Of a stretch of 64,000 nucleotides of DNA, positions 36,212 through 46,534 are shown one piece after another (position 1 is the first letter of the stretch; each line of letters opens with the position of its first letter). Under the pieces are notes generated by a model that saw only the letters and a program-made list of their open reading frames with translations, was not told the DNA's origin and did no database searches. The position numbers and the translations under genes were made by a program. The stretch comes from Acetoanaerobium pronyense. GTDB lineage: Bacteria > Bacillota > Clostridia > Peptostreptococcales > Filifactoraceae. Location: NCBI RefSeq assembly GCF_017874355.1, contig NZ_JAGGLI010000004.1:62001-126000 (forward strand), written 5' to 3'.

Positions 36212-37225
36212 TTGATAAAAATAAAGAATTTGAAAAAGACCTACAAAAAAGAAAATATATACGTAAAAGCTATTGATGACGTATCTCTAGATATAGAGAG
36301 AGGAGACATATACGGGATAATAGGGCTTAGTGGAGCAGGAAAATCATCCCTTGTAAGATGTATCAACATGCTTGAAAGACCTGATAGCGGAGAAGTAATT
36401 GTAGGGAAGGTAAACATGGGAAATCTTTCAAAAAAAGAACTTAGGGATGTTAGAAAAAAGATTGGGATGATATTTCAAGGCTTTAATCTGCTAAACAGCA
36501 AAACAGTTTTTGAAAATATAGCATTTCCATTAAGGATTATGAAAGTATCTGAAGATGAGATTAAAGAAAAGGTATCAAAGCTTTTAAAGCTTGTGGATTT
36601 GACTGACAAAGCCCATGCATATCCATCAAATCTTAGTGGAGGACAAAAGCAAAGAGTAGGAATAGCAAGAGCCCTTGCAAATGACCCAGAGGTGCTGCTT
36701 TGTGATGAAGCTACATCAGCACTTGATCCTAAGACTACAAAACAGATTCTTGCACTACTTAAAGATATAAATAAAAATTTGGGACTGACGATAGTTGTAA
36801 TCACCCATGAAATGGATGTAATAAAAGAAATATGCAATAAAGTTACTATACTTGAAAGTGGAAAAATCATAGATTCAGGAAACACTATAGATTTATTCTC
36901 AAGTCCTTCACAGGAAAAAACAAGACACTTTGTAGATGATGACAAATATTATCCAGTATCATCAGATTCTGGATATACCTTAAGACTAGGCTTTACAAAA
37001 GGTAGTGCAGGACAGCCAATTATATCTCAAATCATAAAAAAGTTTGGAGTGGATGTAAATATTGTATGGGGGAGCATTGAATATATTCAGGAAATCCCAA
37101 TTGGAAAGCTCCTTATAAAATGTGATGCTCAGGCAAATATTATTGATGAAATAATAAGTTTTCTTGAAAAATCAAACGTAAGGGTGGAGGTGATTGAAAA
37201 TGCTAGAAATACAAGAGCTAGTTAG
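36212..37225 (+). CDS. metN: Methionine ABC transporter ATP-binding protein
   Basis: I chose TTG 36212, eight bases after AAAGGA; upstream in-frame codons, including ATG 36203, either overlap this site or the terminator. Walker A GLSGAGKS is at residues 38-45, the signature LSGGQKQR and Walker B VLLCDEATSALD lie near residues 140-165. The last 75 residues form the NIL (ACT-like) domain through which intracellular methionine inhibits the transporter. The 337-residue length is normal. It is the first gene behind the tandem SAM riboswitches. Confidence 0.94.
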   Translation: MIKIKNLKKTYKKENIYVKAIDDVSLDIERGDIYGIIGLSGAGKSSLVRCINMLERPDSGEVIVGKVNMGNLSKKELRDVRKKIGMIFQGFNLLNSKTVFENIAFPLRIMKVSEDEIKEKVSKLLKLVDLTDKAHAYPSNLSGGQKQRVGIARALANDPEVLLCDEATSALDPKTTKQILALLKDINKNLGLTIVVITHEMDVIKEICNKVTILESGKIIDSGNTIDLFSSPSQEKTRHFVDDDKYYPVSSDSGYTLRLGFTKGSAGQPIISQIIKKFGVDVNIVWGSIEYIQEIPIGKLLIKCDAQANIIDEIISFLEKSNVRVEVIENARNTRAS

Positions 37226-37859
37226 ACTTATGTTTCCTTCGATACTTCAGACTTTATATATGGTATTTGTATCCACACTTTTTACAATACTACTTGGAAT
37301 GCCCCTTGGAATCATTTTAGTTACTACATCCAAAGGACATATAATGGAAAACAGCACTATCTATGAAGCGCTATCATATATAGTAAATATCGGAAGGTCA
37401 CTTCCATTTGTAATTCTTATGATATTTATATTTCCATTTACCCGTTTGCTAGTTGGGACATCAATAGGAACAAACGCAGCAATAGTCCCACTGGTTGTAG
37501 CGGCAATACCATTTTTCGCAAGGGTAGTTGAAACCTCCCTTCTTGAAGTAGACTCAGGACTTATTGAAGCGGCACTATCAATGGGAGCAGGAGAGTATGA
37601 GATTATCACAAGAGTACTAATTCCTGAATCTTTGGCTTCACTTGTACTTGGAATTACAATAACAATAATAAATATACTGGGATATTCTGCTATGGCAGGA
37701 GCAGTAGGAGGAGGTGGGATAGGAGACTTGGCAATAAGATATGGTTACCATAGGTTTCAGACAAATGTAATGATAGGAACAGTTGTTTTATTAATACTTA
37801 TGGTCCAAATCATACAGACTTTAGGAAACACATTATCAAAAAAGCTAAACACAAAATAG
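37200..37859 (+). CDS. metI: Methionine ABC transporter permease
   Basis: The 219-residue protein has five to six hydrophobic segments and the permease-ATPase coupling motif ALSMGAGEYEIITRVLIPE near residues 124-142. GRSLPFVILMI and GAVGGGGIGDLAIRYG are MetI hallmarks. ATG 37200 follows GGTGGAGGTGA and overlaps the end of metN by 26 bases, so translation is coupled. Confidence 0.94.
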   Translation: MLEIQELVRLMFPSILQTLYMVFVSTLFTILLGMPLGIILVTTSKGHIMENSTIYEALSYIVNIGRSLPFVILMIFIFPFTRLLVGTSIGTNAAIVPLVVAAIPFFARVVETSLLEVDSGLIEAALSMGAGEYEIITRVLIPESLASLVLGITITIINILGYSAMAGAVGGGGIGDLAIRYGYHRFQTNVMIGTVVLLILMVQIIQTLGNTLSKKLNTK

Positions 37860-37871
37860 GAGGAGAATAAA

Positions 37872-38687
37872 ATGACAAAGAAAAATATTTATTTAATCTT
37901 AACACTAATTATAGGTGCTCTTGTGCTTTCGGGATGCGGTCAGGCAGATGCAAAAAATGAAGGGGATTTAGTTACACTAAAAATAGGAGCAACTCCAGTA
38001 CCACATGTTGAAATACTTGAGCATATAAAGCCTGAATTAGAAAAACAAGGAATAAAGCTAGAAATTGTTGAATTTACAGATTATGTAACTCCAAATCTTG
38101 CTCTTACAAGCAAAGATATAGATGCAAACTTCTTTCAGCATGTTCCTTACATGGAAACATTTGCAAGAGAAAGAAGCCTAGAGCTAGAAAATGCAGGAAA
38201 TGTTCATGTAGAACCTCTTGGGCTTTATTCAAACAAATTCAAATCCTTAGAAGATATTACTGAAGGAGCTGAGATTGCTATACCAAATGACCCAACAAAC
38301 GAAGGAAGAACACTTTTACTACTTCAGTCAAAGGGACTTATAAAGCTTAAAGATGGAGTTTCATTGGAGGCTACATCAGCAGATATAGTAGAAAACTCAA
38401 AAAATCTAAAGTTCAGACCTATAGAAGCAGCTCAGCTTCCAAGAACACTAGATGATGTTGATGCATCAGTAATAAATACAAACTATGCACTTGAAGCAGG
38501 ACTGAACCCAGTAAAAGATGCAATAATAATAGAAGGTAGCGACTCTCCATATGCAAATATAATTACAATAAGACCAGAAGATAGAGACGATGAAAATATT
38601 AAAAAATTAGTAAATGCTCTTCAATCTGAAAGCGTAAGAAAATTTATCGAGGAAAAATACAAAGGCTCTGTAGTTCCAGCCTTTTAA
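37872..38687 (+). CDS. metQ: Methionine-binding lipoprotein (NlpA/MetQ family)
   Basis: The 271-residue protein has the lipobox LSGC (Cys22) and the NlpA fold: GATPVPHVEILEHIKP near residue 42, FQHVPYM near residue 94 and IPNDPTNEGRTLLLLQ near residue 137. It delivers methionine (or its D-isomer and analogues) to MetNI outside the membrane. It begins 12 bases after metI behind TAGGAGGAG and ends the operon. Confidence 0.95.
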   Translation: MTKKNIYLILTLIIGALVLSGCGQADAKNEGDLVTLKIGATPVPHVEILEHIKPELEKQGIKLEIVEFTDYVTPNLALTSKDIDANFFQHVPYMETFARERSLELENAGNVHVEPLGLYSNKFKSLEDITEGAEIAIPNDPTNEGRTLLLLQSKGLIKLKDGVSLEATSADIVENSKNLKFRPIEAAQLPRTLDDVDASVINTNYALEAGLNPVKDAIIIEGSDSPYANIITIRPEDRDDENIKKLVNALQSESVRKFIEEKYKGSVVPAF

Positions 38688-38765
38688 AAAAATTCTATAA
38701 ACTTATCAAACAAATATGAATATAGAAATAAAACTAAAGTATATAAATAAAGTAATATTAAAGAA

Positions 38766-38816
38766 AGATATAGAGTAATTAGCTAAATAAGGCTACATAC
38801 TCTATATCTTTTTTTT
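38766..38816 (+). terminator. Terminator of metNIQ
   Basis: AGATATAGAGTA pairs with TACTCTATATCT and is followed by TTTTTTT. Confidence 0.85.
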
Positions 38817-38998
38817 GAACCAAAGCTTTAGGATTTACTGTCATTAATTATTTATACAGGCAGTAGTGAGATGGGATTATAAATGATAATATATAATAAG
38901 AAGAAAAAATATTAATTGAAGCTAAAATTTACTATAATCAATATTTTAATATATAGTTTATTTTAAAAATATCTTAGTTTTACTGATTAAAATACAGG
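38817..38998. other. AT-rich spacer before dnaE
   Basis: The spacer from metQ to dnaE is 311 bases; the first half holds the metNIQ terminator. The remainder should carry the dnaE promoter; TATAAT-like strings occur near 38891 and 38933 but without a well-placed -35. I see no other element. Confidence 0.4.
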
Positions 38999-41900
38999 AT
39001 GGTGGTTAAAATAGAGAAAAAATTTGTGCATCTTCATCTTCATAGCCCCTATAGCTTGCTTGATGGATTTACAAAAATCGATAAACTAATAGAAAGAGCG
39101 AAAGAGTACTCTATGGATGCTGTGGCACTTACAGATCATGGAGTTATGTTTGGGATTATAGATTTTTATAAAAAAGCAAAAGCAGCTGGAATCAAGCCTG
39201 TGATAGGATGTGAGGTATATACGGCAGCAAGGACAAGGCATGACAAGGAAGGTCAGGACAAAAAATCAGGGCATCTAGTACTTCTTGCCGAAAATCGGGA
39301 AGGCTATATCAATCTTATAAAGCTAGTTTCTATGGGTTTTGTAGAAGGCTTTTACTATAAGCCAAGGATTGATTATGAAATACTAAAAAAACATTCAAAA
39401 GGTCTTATTGCACTATCTGCATGCCTTGCAGGTGAAGTCCAGCAGCACCTTATGAATGGACTTTATGAGGAAGGAAAAAAATCTGCCCTTAAGCTTGAAG
39501 AGATTTTTGGTAAAGGGAACTTTTTTCTTGAACTTCAGGACCACGGAATCAAAGAGCAAAAAAGAGTAAATATATTTTTAAGAAAGCTGTCTCAGGATAC
39601 AGGAATTCCTCTAGTTGCAACAAATGATGTTCATTATGTAGACAAAGATGATGCAAAGACCCATGAAATACTTCTTTGTATACAGACAGGGACTACCCTT
39701 GCTGATGATAACAGGATGGAGTTTCAAACAAATGAATTTTATCTAAAATCAACAGATGAAATGTATGAGCTGTTTGAGGGAGACGAGCAGGCTCTATTAA
39801 ACACCTGGGAAATAGCCCAAAGGTGCAATGTAGACTTTGAGTTCGATAAGATACATCTTCCAACCTATGATGTGCCAAGTGGATATACACCCTCCTCATA
39901 CCTTAGGGAGCTTTGTGAAACAGGACTTAGAAATAGATATAAAGAAATTACTGAGGAAGTGAAGAATAGGCTTGAATTTGAAATAAACGTAATTGAGACT
40001 ATGGGATATATAGAATATTTTCTTATAGTTTGGGACTTTATAGATTTTGCAAAAAAAGAAAACATCATGGTAGGGCCCGGCAGAGGATCGGCAGCAGGTT
40101 CTATTGTTGCCTATGTACTTGGGATTACTGATATTGACCCTATAGAATATTCTCTGCTATTTGAAAGATTCTTAAACCCAGAGAGAATATCCATGCCAGA
40201 TATCGATATAGATTTTTGTTATGAAAAAAGAGAAAGAGTAATAGAATATGTAAGGAAAAAATATGGAGATGACCACGTATCCCAAATAATTACATTTGGT
40301 ACCCTTGGAGCCAGAGCTTCTATTAGAGATGTGGGAAGAGTAATGGGGATTAGCTACAGTGACGTAGATAAAATAGCAAAGGAAATACCTTTTGCTCTTA
40401 ATATGACAATTGATAGAGCCCTTGAGACCAATCCAAGCCTTAGGAAATTGTATGAAGAAGACAATAAGGCCAAGGAGCTTATAGATGTAGCTAGAAACGT
40501 AGAGGGACTTCCAAGGCATGCCTCAACCCATGCAGCAGGTGTAGTGATTTCAAAAGACCCTGTAGACACCTACGTTCCTCTTTATACTCATCAAAACTCA
40601 GTAACAACTCAGTTCCCTATGACAACCCTTGAAGAGCTTGGACTCCTCAAAATGGATTTTTTGGGTCTTAGGACACTTACAGTGATTCAAAAATCTATTG
40701 ACCTTGTAAAGAAAAACAAGAATATAGATATTGATTTTTCCAATGAAAAATATGCTGACAAGAGAGTTTATGAGCTTTTGTCTTCAGGAGATACTCTAGG
40801 AATATTCCAACTTGAAAGCTCTGGTATGAGACAGTTTATGAAAGAGTTAAAGCCTGATTTTTTTGAAGATATTATTGCAGGAATATCCCTATATAGACCG
40901 GGACCTATGGAGTCCATCCCTAGATATGTAAAAAACAAAAATTCTCAAAACGCCATAACATACACCCATGAAAAACTAAGACCTATCCTTGAAGTAACTA
41001 GAGGGATACTTGTTTATCAAGAACAAGTAATGCAGGTGGTTAGAGAGCTTGCTGGATATTCATACGGCAGATCAGACCTTGTAAGAAGAGCCATGAGTAA
41101 GAAAAAAATGGATGTAATGGAAGAAGAAAGAAGAAACTTCGTGTACGGCAAGGATTTCGAAGATGGAACAATAGAAATTACAGGATGCATAAGAAACGGG
41201 ATAGATGAAAAATCAGCAAACAAAATCTTTGACGAAATGATAGACTTTGCAAAGTATGCATTCAACAAAAGCCATGCAGCAGCTTATGCAGTCCTTGCAT
41301 ATCAGACAGCTTATTTAAAGGCATATTTCCCAGTAGAATTTATGGCGGCAATAATGACTAGTGTAATGGGAAATACAGACAAAGTGGTTGAATATATAAG
41401 AGAATGTGAAAGACTAAAAATCGAAGTCCTCAATCCAGATATAAACTCTAGCTACAGCGAGTTTGCAGTAGAGGGAAATAGCATAAGGTTTAGTCTTAGT
41501 GCTGTAAAAAATATTGGAGTAAATGTGGTAGAGAACATAGTAAATGAAAGAAATGAAAAAGGAAAATATAAGGATTTTCATGATATTGCAAAAAGGCTCA
41601 GTGGAAAAGACCTCAATAAAAGAGTGATTGAAAGCCTTATAAAATGCGGAGCCCTTGATTCTATATCCCCAAATAGAGCATCGATTATGGCAGGATATGA
41701 AAAAATCCTCGAAAGCATAAATACCTCAAAGAAAAACAACATAGATGGACAGGTATCACTCTTTGATACAGCCCTTAAAGATGAAATAAAGCTCCAGCTT
41801 CCAGATGTATCAGAATTTGGAGAAAAGGAAAAGCTAATGATGGAAAAGGAGGTACTTGGACTTTATCTAAGTGGACATCCTCTAAACGAATATAAAGATA

Positions 41901-42463
41901 TACTAAAAAGGAAAACCAGCACAAACACAATGCAGCTTAGAGAGCTTCATGAAAACTTCGAAGCAAATCAAAACAAAGATGGCATGAGGGTGATTATTGG
42001 AGGGGTTGTTTCCAAGAAAAACATCAAAACCACAAGAAATAAAGATATGATGGCTTTCATCACTCTTGAAGATATGTACGGCAGTGTTGAAGTGATTGTG
42101 TTCCCAAAAATATTCCAAGCTGAATCAGATATTTTGACAGAAGATAGAGCCATTATAGTAAGTGGAAGACTATCACTAAAAGAAGATGAAGAACCCAAAA
42201 TAATATCTGAAAAAATTGAGGAAATAAAGCCTTCAAACGATTCTTCTTTATATTTAAGGGTAAAAAATATAGATGACAAAGAACTAATATCACAGATAGA
42301 TAATCTATTAAAAAGATATATAGGAACTAGTGATGTTTTTTACTATGATGAGACCAAGAAAAAGAAATTTGTACCAACAAAAAACATTAGCATTAATATC
42401 TGTGAGGACCTAATTGAAGACCTAAATGATCTTTTAGGAGAAAGTAATGTAAAAATAAAGTAA
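38999..42463 (+). CDS. dnaE: DNA polymerase III subunit alpha
   Basis: The 1154-residue replicative polymerase has an N-terminal PHP domain (HLHLHSPYSLLDG from residue 11), the palm with the catalytic PDIDIDF near residue 399 and GPGRGSAAGS near residue 357, the tandem helix-hairpin-helix region near 800-880, and a C-terminal OB fold (about 985-1070). Length fits the DnaE1/DnaE3 type rather than PolC. The first ATG (38999) lacks a ribosome-binding site; AGGATGGTGG (38996-39005) is well placed for the ATA codon 39011, so the true start may be four codons later. Followed by pfkA and pyk, as in many Clostridia. Confidence 0.95.
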   Translation: MVVKIEKKFVHLHLHSPYSLLDGFTKIDKLIERAKEYSMDAVALTDHGVMFGIIDFYKKAKAAGIKPVIGCEVYTAARTRHDKEGQDKKSGHLVLLAENREGYINLIKLVSMGFVEGFYYKPRIDYEILKKHSKGLIALSACLAGEVQQHLMNGLYEEGKKSALKLEEIFGKGNFFLELQDHGIKEQKRVNIFLRKLSQDTGIPLVATNDVHYVDKDDAKTHEILLCIQTGTTLADDNRMEFQTNEFYLKSTDEMYELFEGDEQALLNTWEIAQRCNVDFEFDKIHLPTYDVPSGYTPSSYLRELCETGLRNRYKEITEEVKNRLEFEINVIETMGYIEYFLIVWDFIDFAKKENIMVGPGRGSAAGSIVAYVLGITDIDPIEYSLLFERFLNPERISMPDIDIDFCYEKRERVIEYVRKKYGDDHVSQIITFGTLGARASIRDVGRVMGISYSDVDKIAKEIPFALNMTIDRALETNPSLRKLYEEDNKAKELIDVARNVEGLPRHASTHAAGVVISKDPVDTYVPLYTHQNSVTTQFPMTTLEELGLLKMDFLGLRTLTVIQKSIDLVKKNKNIDIDFSNEKYADKRVYELLSSGDTLGIFQLESSGMRQFMKELKPDFFEDIIAGISLYRPGPMESIPRYVKNKNSQNAITYTHEKLRPILEVTRGILVYQEQVMQVVRELAGYSYGRSDLVRRAMSKKKMDVMEEERRNFVYGKDFEDGTIEITGCIRNGIDEKSANKIFDEMIDFAKYAFNKSHAAAYAVLAYQTAYLKAYFPVEFMAAIMTSVMGNTDKVVEYIRECERLKIEVLNPDINSSYSEFAVEGNSIRFSLSAVKNIGVNVVENIVNERNEKGKYKDFHDIAKRLSGKDLNKRVIESLIKCGALDSISPNRASIMAGYEKILESINTSKKNNIDGQVSLFDTALKDEIKLQLPDVSEFGEKEKLMMEKEVLGLYLSGHPLNEYKDILKRKTSTNTMQLRELHENFEANQNKDGMRVIIGGVVSKKNIKTTRNKDMMAFITLEDMYGSVEVIVFPKIFQAESDILTEDRAIIVSGRLSLKEDEEPKIISEKIEEIKPSNDSSLYLRVKNIDDKELISQIDNLLKRYIGTSDVFYYDETKKKKFVPTKNISINICEDLIEDLNDLLGESNVKIK

Positions 42464-42478
42464 ATCTTGTGAATGCTT

Positions 42479-42507
42479 TTGAAATTCTCTCCCTTATCTG
42501 CTATAAT
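42479..42507 (+). promoter_or_regulatory. Sigma-A promoter of pfkA-pyk
   Basis: TTGAAA (42479-42484) and TATAAT (42502-42507) are 17 bases apart, just after dnaE. Confidence 0.75.
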
Positions 42508-42514
42508 TATATAG

Positions 42515-43581
<1,067 letters not shown>

Positions 43582-43614
43582 AACCCTTAAAAAATAAATA
43601 AGGAGAGTGAAAAT

Positions 43615-45366
43615 ATGTTTTCAAAAAAAACCAAAATAGTATGTACGATAGGACCTGCAAGTGAAAAGAAGGAAGTACTTAAAGAACTGATTCAAAATGG
43701 ACTTAATGTATGCAGATTAAACTTCTCACACGGTGATTATGAAGAGCACGGCGAAAGAATAAAAGTAATGAAAGAAGTTAGAGAAGAGTTAAACGCTCCT
43801 GTGGCAATACTCCTTGACACTAAAGGTCCAGAAATAAGAACAGGAAAATTTGCAGAGCCTGAAGTTAACCTAGTTGAAGGACAAGTTTTCACTATAACTA
43901 TGAAAGATGTGCTTGGAACATCAGAGATGTGTACAGTGTCTTATAAAGACCTTATTCATGACGTAAAAGTTGGAGATAGAATCCTTATAGATGATGGACT
44001 TGTAGGACTTAAGATAAAAGAAATAAAAGATGAAGATATCATATGCGAAGTAGAAAATGCTGGAGTAGTTAAAAACCATAAAGGGGTTAACGTTCCAAAC
44101 GTAAAAATTAATCTTCCTGCAATCACTGAAAAGGATAGAAACGATATAGAGTTTGGTATAGAAAATGGAATAGATTTCATTGCAGCATCTTTTGTAAGAA
44201 AAGCATCAGATGTACTTGAAATAAGAGAAATTCTAGAAGAGCATAACGCAACAAATATTCAAATAATATCCAAGATAGAAAACCAAGAAGGTGTAGACAA
44301 TATAGAAGAGATACTTGAAGTATCTGATGGTCTTATGGTAGCAAGGGGAGACCTTGGAGTAGAGATACCTACAGAAGATATACCAATTGTTCAAAAAGAC
44401 CTAATAAAAAGATGTAATATTATGGGTAAGCCAGTAATTACTGCAACTCAGATGCTTGACTCCATGATTAGAAACCCAAGACCAACAAGAGCTGAGGTTA
44501 CAGATATCGCCAACGCTATATTTGATGGTACAGATGCAATAATGCTATCTGGAGAGACAGCAGCAGGAAAATATCCAGTAGAATCAGTAAAAACTATGGC
44601 ATCTATAGCTAAAAGAGCTGAGGGACAGCTTGACTATATTTCAATCCTTAGAAACAAATCTGACCAAAGACAAATAAATATAACAAACGCTATAAGTCAT
44701 GCTACATGTACTACAGCAGTTGATTTAAAGGCAAGTGCCATAATCACGGCTACAGCATCAGGACATACGGCTAGAATGGTATCAAGCTTTAGACCAAAAG
44801 CACCTATCATAGCATCTACTCATTCAGAAATGGTAATGAGACAGATGGGAATGGTATGGGGAGTATATCCACTTCTTACTAAAAAAGAGACATCTACAGA
44901 TGATCTTATTGAAAGTTCAGTAGAAGCATCTCTTGAAAAGGGATATATAAAATCTGGGGACCTAGTAGTAATTACAGCAGGAGTACCTGTAGGAAAAGCA
45001 GGGACTACAAATCTGATTAAAGTCCACCTTGCTACAGATATGATAGCAAAAGGAATAGGAATAGGTACTACAAACGTATATGGCCGCGCTAAAGTAATCA
45101 AAACAGCAAACGATACTATTGAAGAAGGAGATATAGTAATCGCATCTAGTACAGATAAGGATATGATTGAAATGCTTCAGAAAGCATCTGCAATAGTTAC
45201 AGAAGAAGGGGGACTTACAAGCCATGCCGCTATAGTTGGTGTGAGCCTTGGAAAACCAGTTATTGTAGCTGCTCATGGTGCTATGACGAACGTAGTAGAT
45301 GGAGAAGTAGTTACAGTAGATGCCCTAAGAGGTATAGTATATAGAGGAAAAGTTGAAATGCTATAA
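43615..45366 (+). CDS. pyk: Pyruvate kinase with C-terminal PEP-utiliser domain
   Basis: The 583-residue enzyme makes pyruvate and ATP from phosphoenolpyruvate. NFSHGDYEEH near residue 36, LDTKGPEIRTG near residue 65, the catalytic ISKIENQEG near residue 217, MVARGDLGVE near residue 241 and IMLSGETAAG near residue 308 mark the barrel. The last 90 residues form the extra domain resembling the swivelling domain of PEP-utilising enzymes (GGLTSHAAIVG near residue 535), common in Bacilli and Clostridia. AAGGAGAG precedes the ATG. Confidence 0.97.
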   Translation: MFSKKTKIVCTIGPASEKKEVLKELIQNGLNVCRLNFSHGDYEEHGERIKVMKEVREELNAPVAILLDTKGPEIRTGKFAEPEVNLVEGQVFTITMKDVLGTSEMCTVSYKDLIHDVKVGDRILIDDGLVGLKIKEIKDEDIICEVENAGVVKNHKGVNVPNVKINLPAITEKDRNDIEFGIENGIDFIAASFVRKASDVLEIREILEEHNATNIQIISKIENQEGVDNIEEILEVSDGLMVARGDLGVEIPTEDIPIVQKDLIKRCNIMGKPVITATQMLDSMIRNPRPTRAEVTDIANAIFDGTDAIMLSGETAAGKYPVESVKTMASIAKRAEGQLDYISILRNKSDQRQINITNAISHATCTTAVDLKASAIITATASGHTARMVSSFRPKAPIIASTHSEMVMRQMGMVWGVYPLLTKKETSTDDLIESSVEASLEKGYIKSGDLVVITAGVPVGKAGTTNLIKVHLATDMIAKGIGIGTTNVYGRAKVIKTANDTIEEGDIVIASSTDKDMIEMLQKASAIVTEEGGLTSHAAIVGVSLGKPVIVAAHGAMTNVVDGEVVTVDALRGIVYRGKVEML

Positions 45367-45400
45367 AAACTTCACATTAACCTAAATAAAAGATTAATTT

Positions 45401-45432
45401 AGAGCTCATATCTATAGATGGATATGGGCTCT
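45401..45432 (+). terminator. Hairpin after pyk
   Basis: AGAGCTCATATC and GATATGGGCTCT pair over 12 positions with one G-T pair. There is no good T-run, so it may be a 3'-end stabiliser more than a terminator. Confidence 0.5.
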
Positions 45433-45496
45433 ACTATTGTGTATAATATTTTTATGGATATATGAAAAATATTTTAAAATAAGGCAGGGGATTAAA

Positions 45497-46507
45497 ATGT
45501 CTAAACTAGGATCTACAGGACTCAATATATATGAACTGGGCTTTGGAGGAATACCTATTCAAAGAATTTCAAAAGAAGAAAGTAAAATAGTGATACAAAA
45601 TGCCAGAAAAAAAGGAATTAACTTCATAGATACAGCTGTAATGTATACAGTATCTGAAGAATACATAGGATATGCAATAAAAGAAAATACTGAGGATTTT
45701 GTAATTGCCACTAAGTCTATGGCTAGAACATACGAAGATATGAAAAAAGATATAGAGGCATCATTTACAAAACTCTGTAGAGATTACATAGACATATATC
45801 AGCTTCACAACCTAGGATTATCAGATTATGATAAAGTAATGGGAAATGATGGAGCTGTAAAGGCTCTACTTGAAGCAAAAAGAGAAGGAAAAATAAGACA
45901 TATTGGGATTACTAGTCATAGCTCTGAAGTACTTGAAAAAGCCATTGATGAAAAAGTATTTGAAACAGTTCAGTTTCCATTCAATATAGTGGAAAATCAG
46001 GGTATAGAAATGTTTAAAAAAGCAAAATCAAAGGGAATAGGAACCATAGTGATGAAGCCGCTAGCTGGGGGAGCGATTGAAGATACAAGTCTTGCAATAA
46101 GATATATAATGTCTCATGATTTTATTGACGTAATAATTCCTGGGATGGCAGATGATAAAGAAATAGAGCAAAATATAAATGCAGTATCTGATAAAAATCC
46201 TCTTTCAGATGAAGAGATAAAACAAATAGATAAAATAAAAAAAGAAATGGGAGATAAATTTTGCAGAAGATGCGGCTACTGCATGCCTTGCACAGTTGGA
46301 ATTAACATCCCTGCCCAGTTTATAGTTGAAGGATATCTAAAACGATATGACCTGAAAAAGTGGGCAGTAGATAGATATGAAAGTGCTCCTGTTAAAGCAT
46401 CAGATTGCACAAATTGCAAAGCCTGTGAATCTAGGTGTCCATATGGTCTATCTATATCTTCAATGATGAAAAGGACCGCAGATGCCTTTGCAGGTGCCCA
46501 ACGCTAG
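45497..46507 (+). CDS. Aldo/keto reductase with C-terminal ferredoxin-like cluster
   Basis: The 336-residue protein joins an aldo/keto reductase barrel (about residues 1-250) to a C-terminal iron-sulfur part with CRRCGYCMPC near residue 257 and CTNCKACESRCP near residues 301-312. The catalytic Asp-Tyr-Lys-His set is visible (FIDTAVMY, ATKSM, YQLHN). This COG1453-type architecture is frequent in anaerobes; the substrate is unknown and electrons may come from ferredoxin. ATG 45497 follows GCAGGGG; the longer upstream frame lacks similarity. Confidence 0.9.
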   Translation: MSKLGSTGLNIYELGFGGIPIQRISKEESKIVIQNARKKGINFIDTAVMYTVSEEYIGYAIKENTEDFVIATKSMARTYEDMKKDIEASFTKLCRDYIDIYQLHNLGLSDYDKVMGNDGAVKALLEAKREGKIRHIGITSHSSEVLEKAIDEKVFETVQFPFNIVENQGIEMFKKAKSKGIGTIVMKPLAGGAIEDTSLAIRYIMSHDFIDVIIPGMADDKEIEQNINAVSDKNPLSDEEIKQIDKIKKEMGDKFCRRCGYCMPCTVGINIPAQFIVEGYLKRYDLKKWAVDRYESAPVKASDCTNCKACESRCPYGLSISSMMKRTADAFAGAQR

Positions 46508-46534
46508 ATTAAATATATATTTAAGGAGAAAAAT

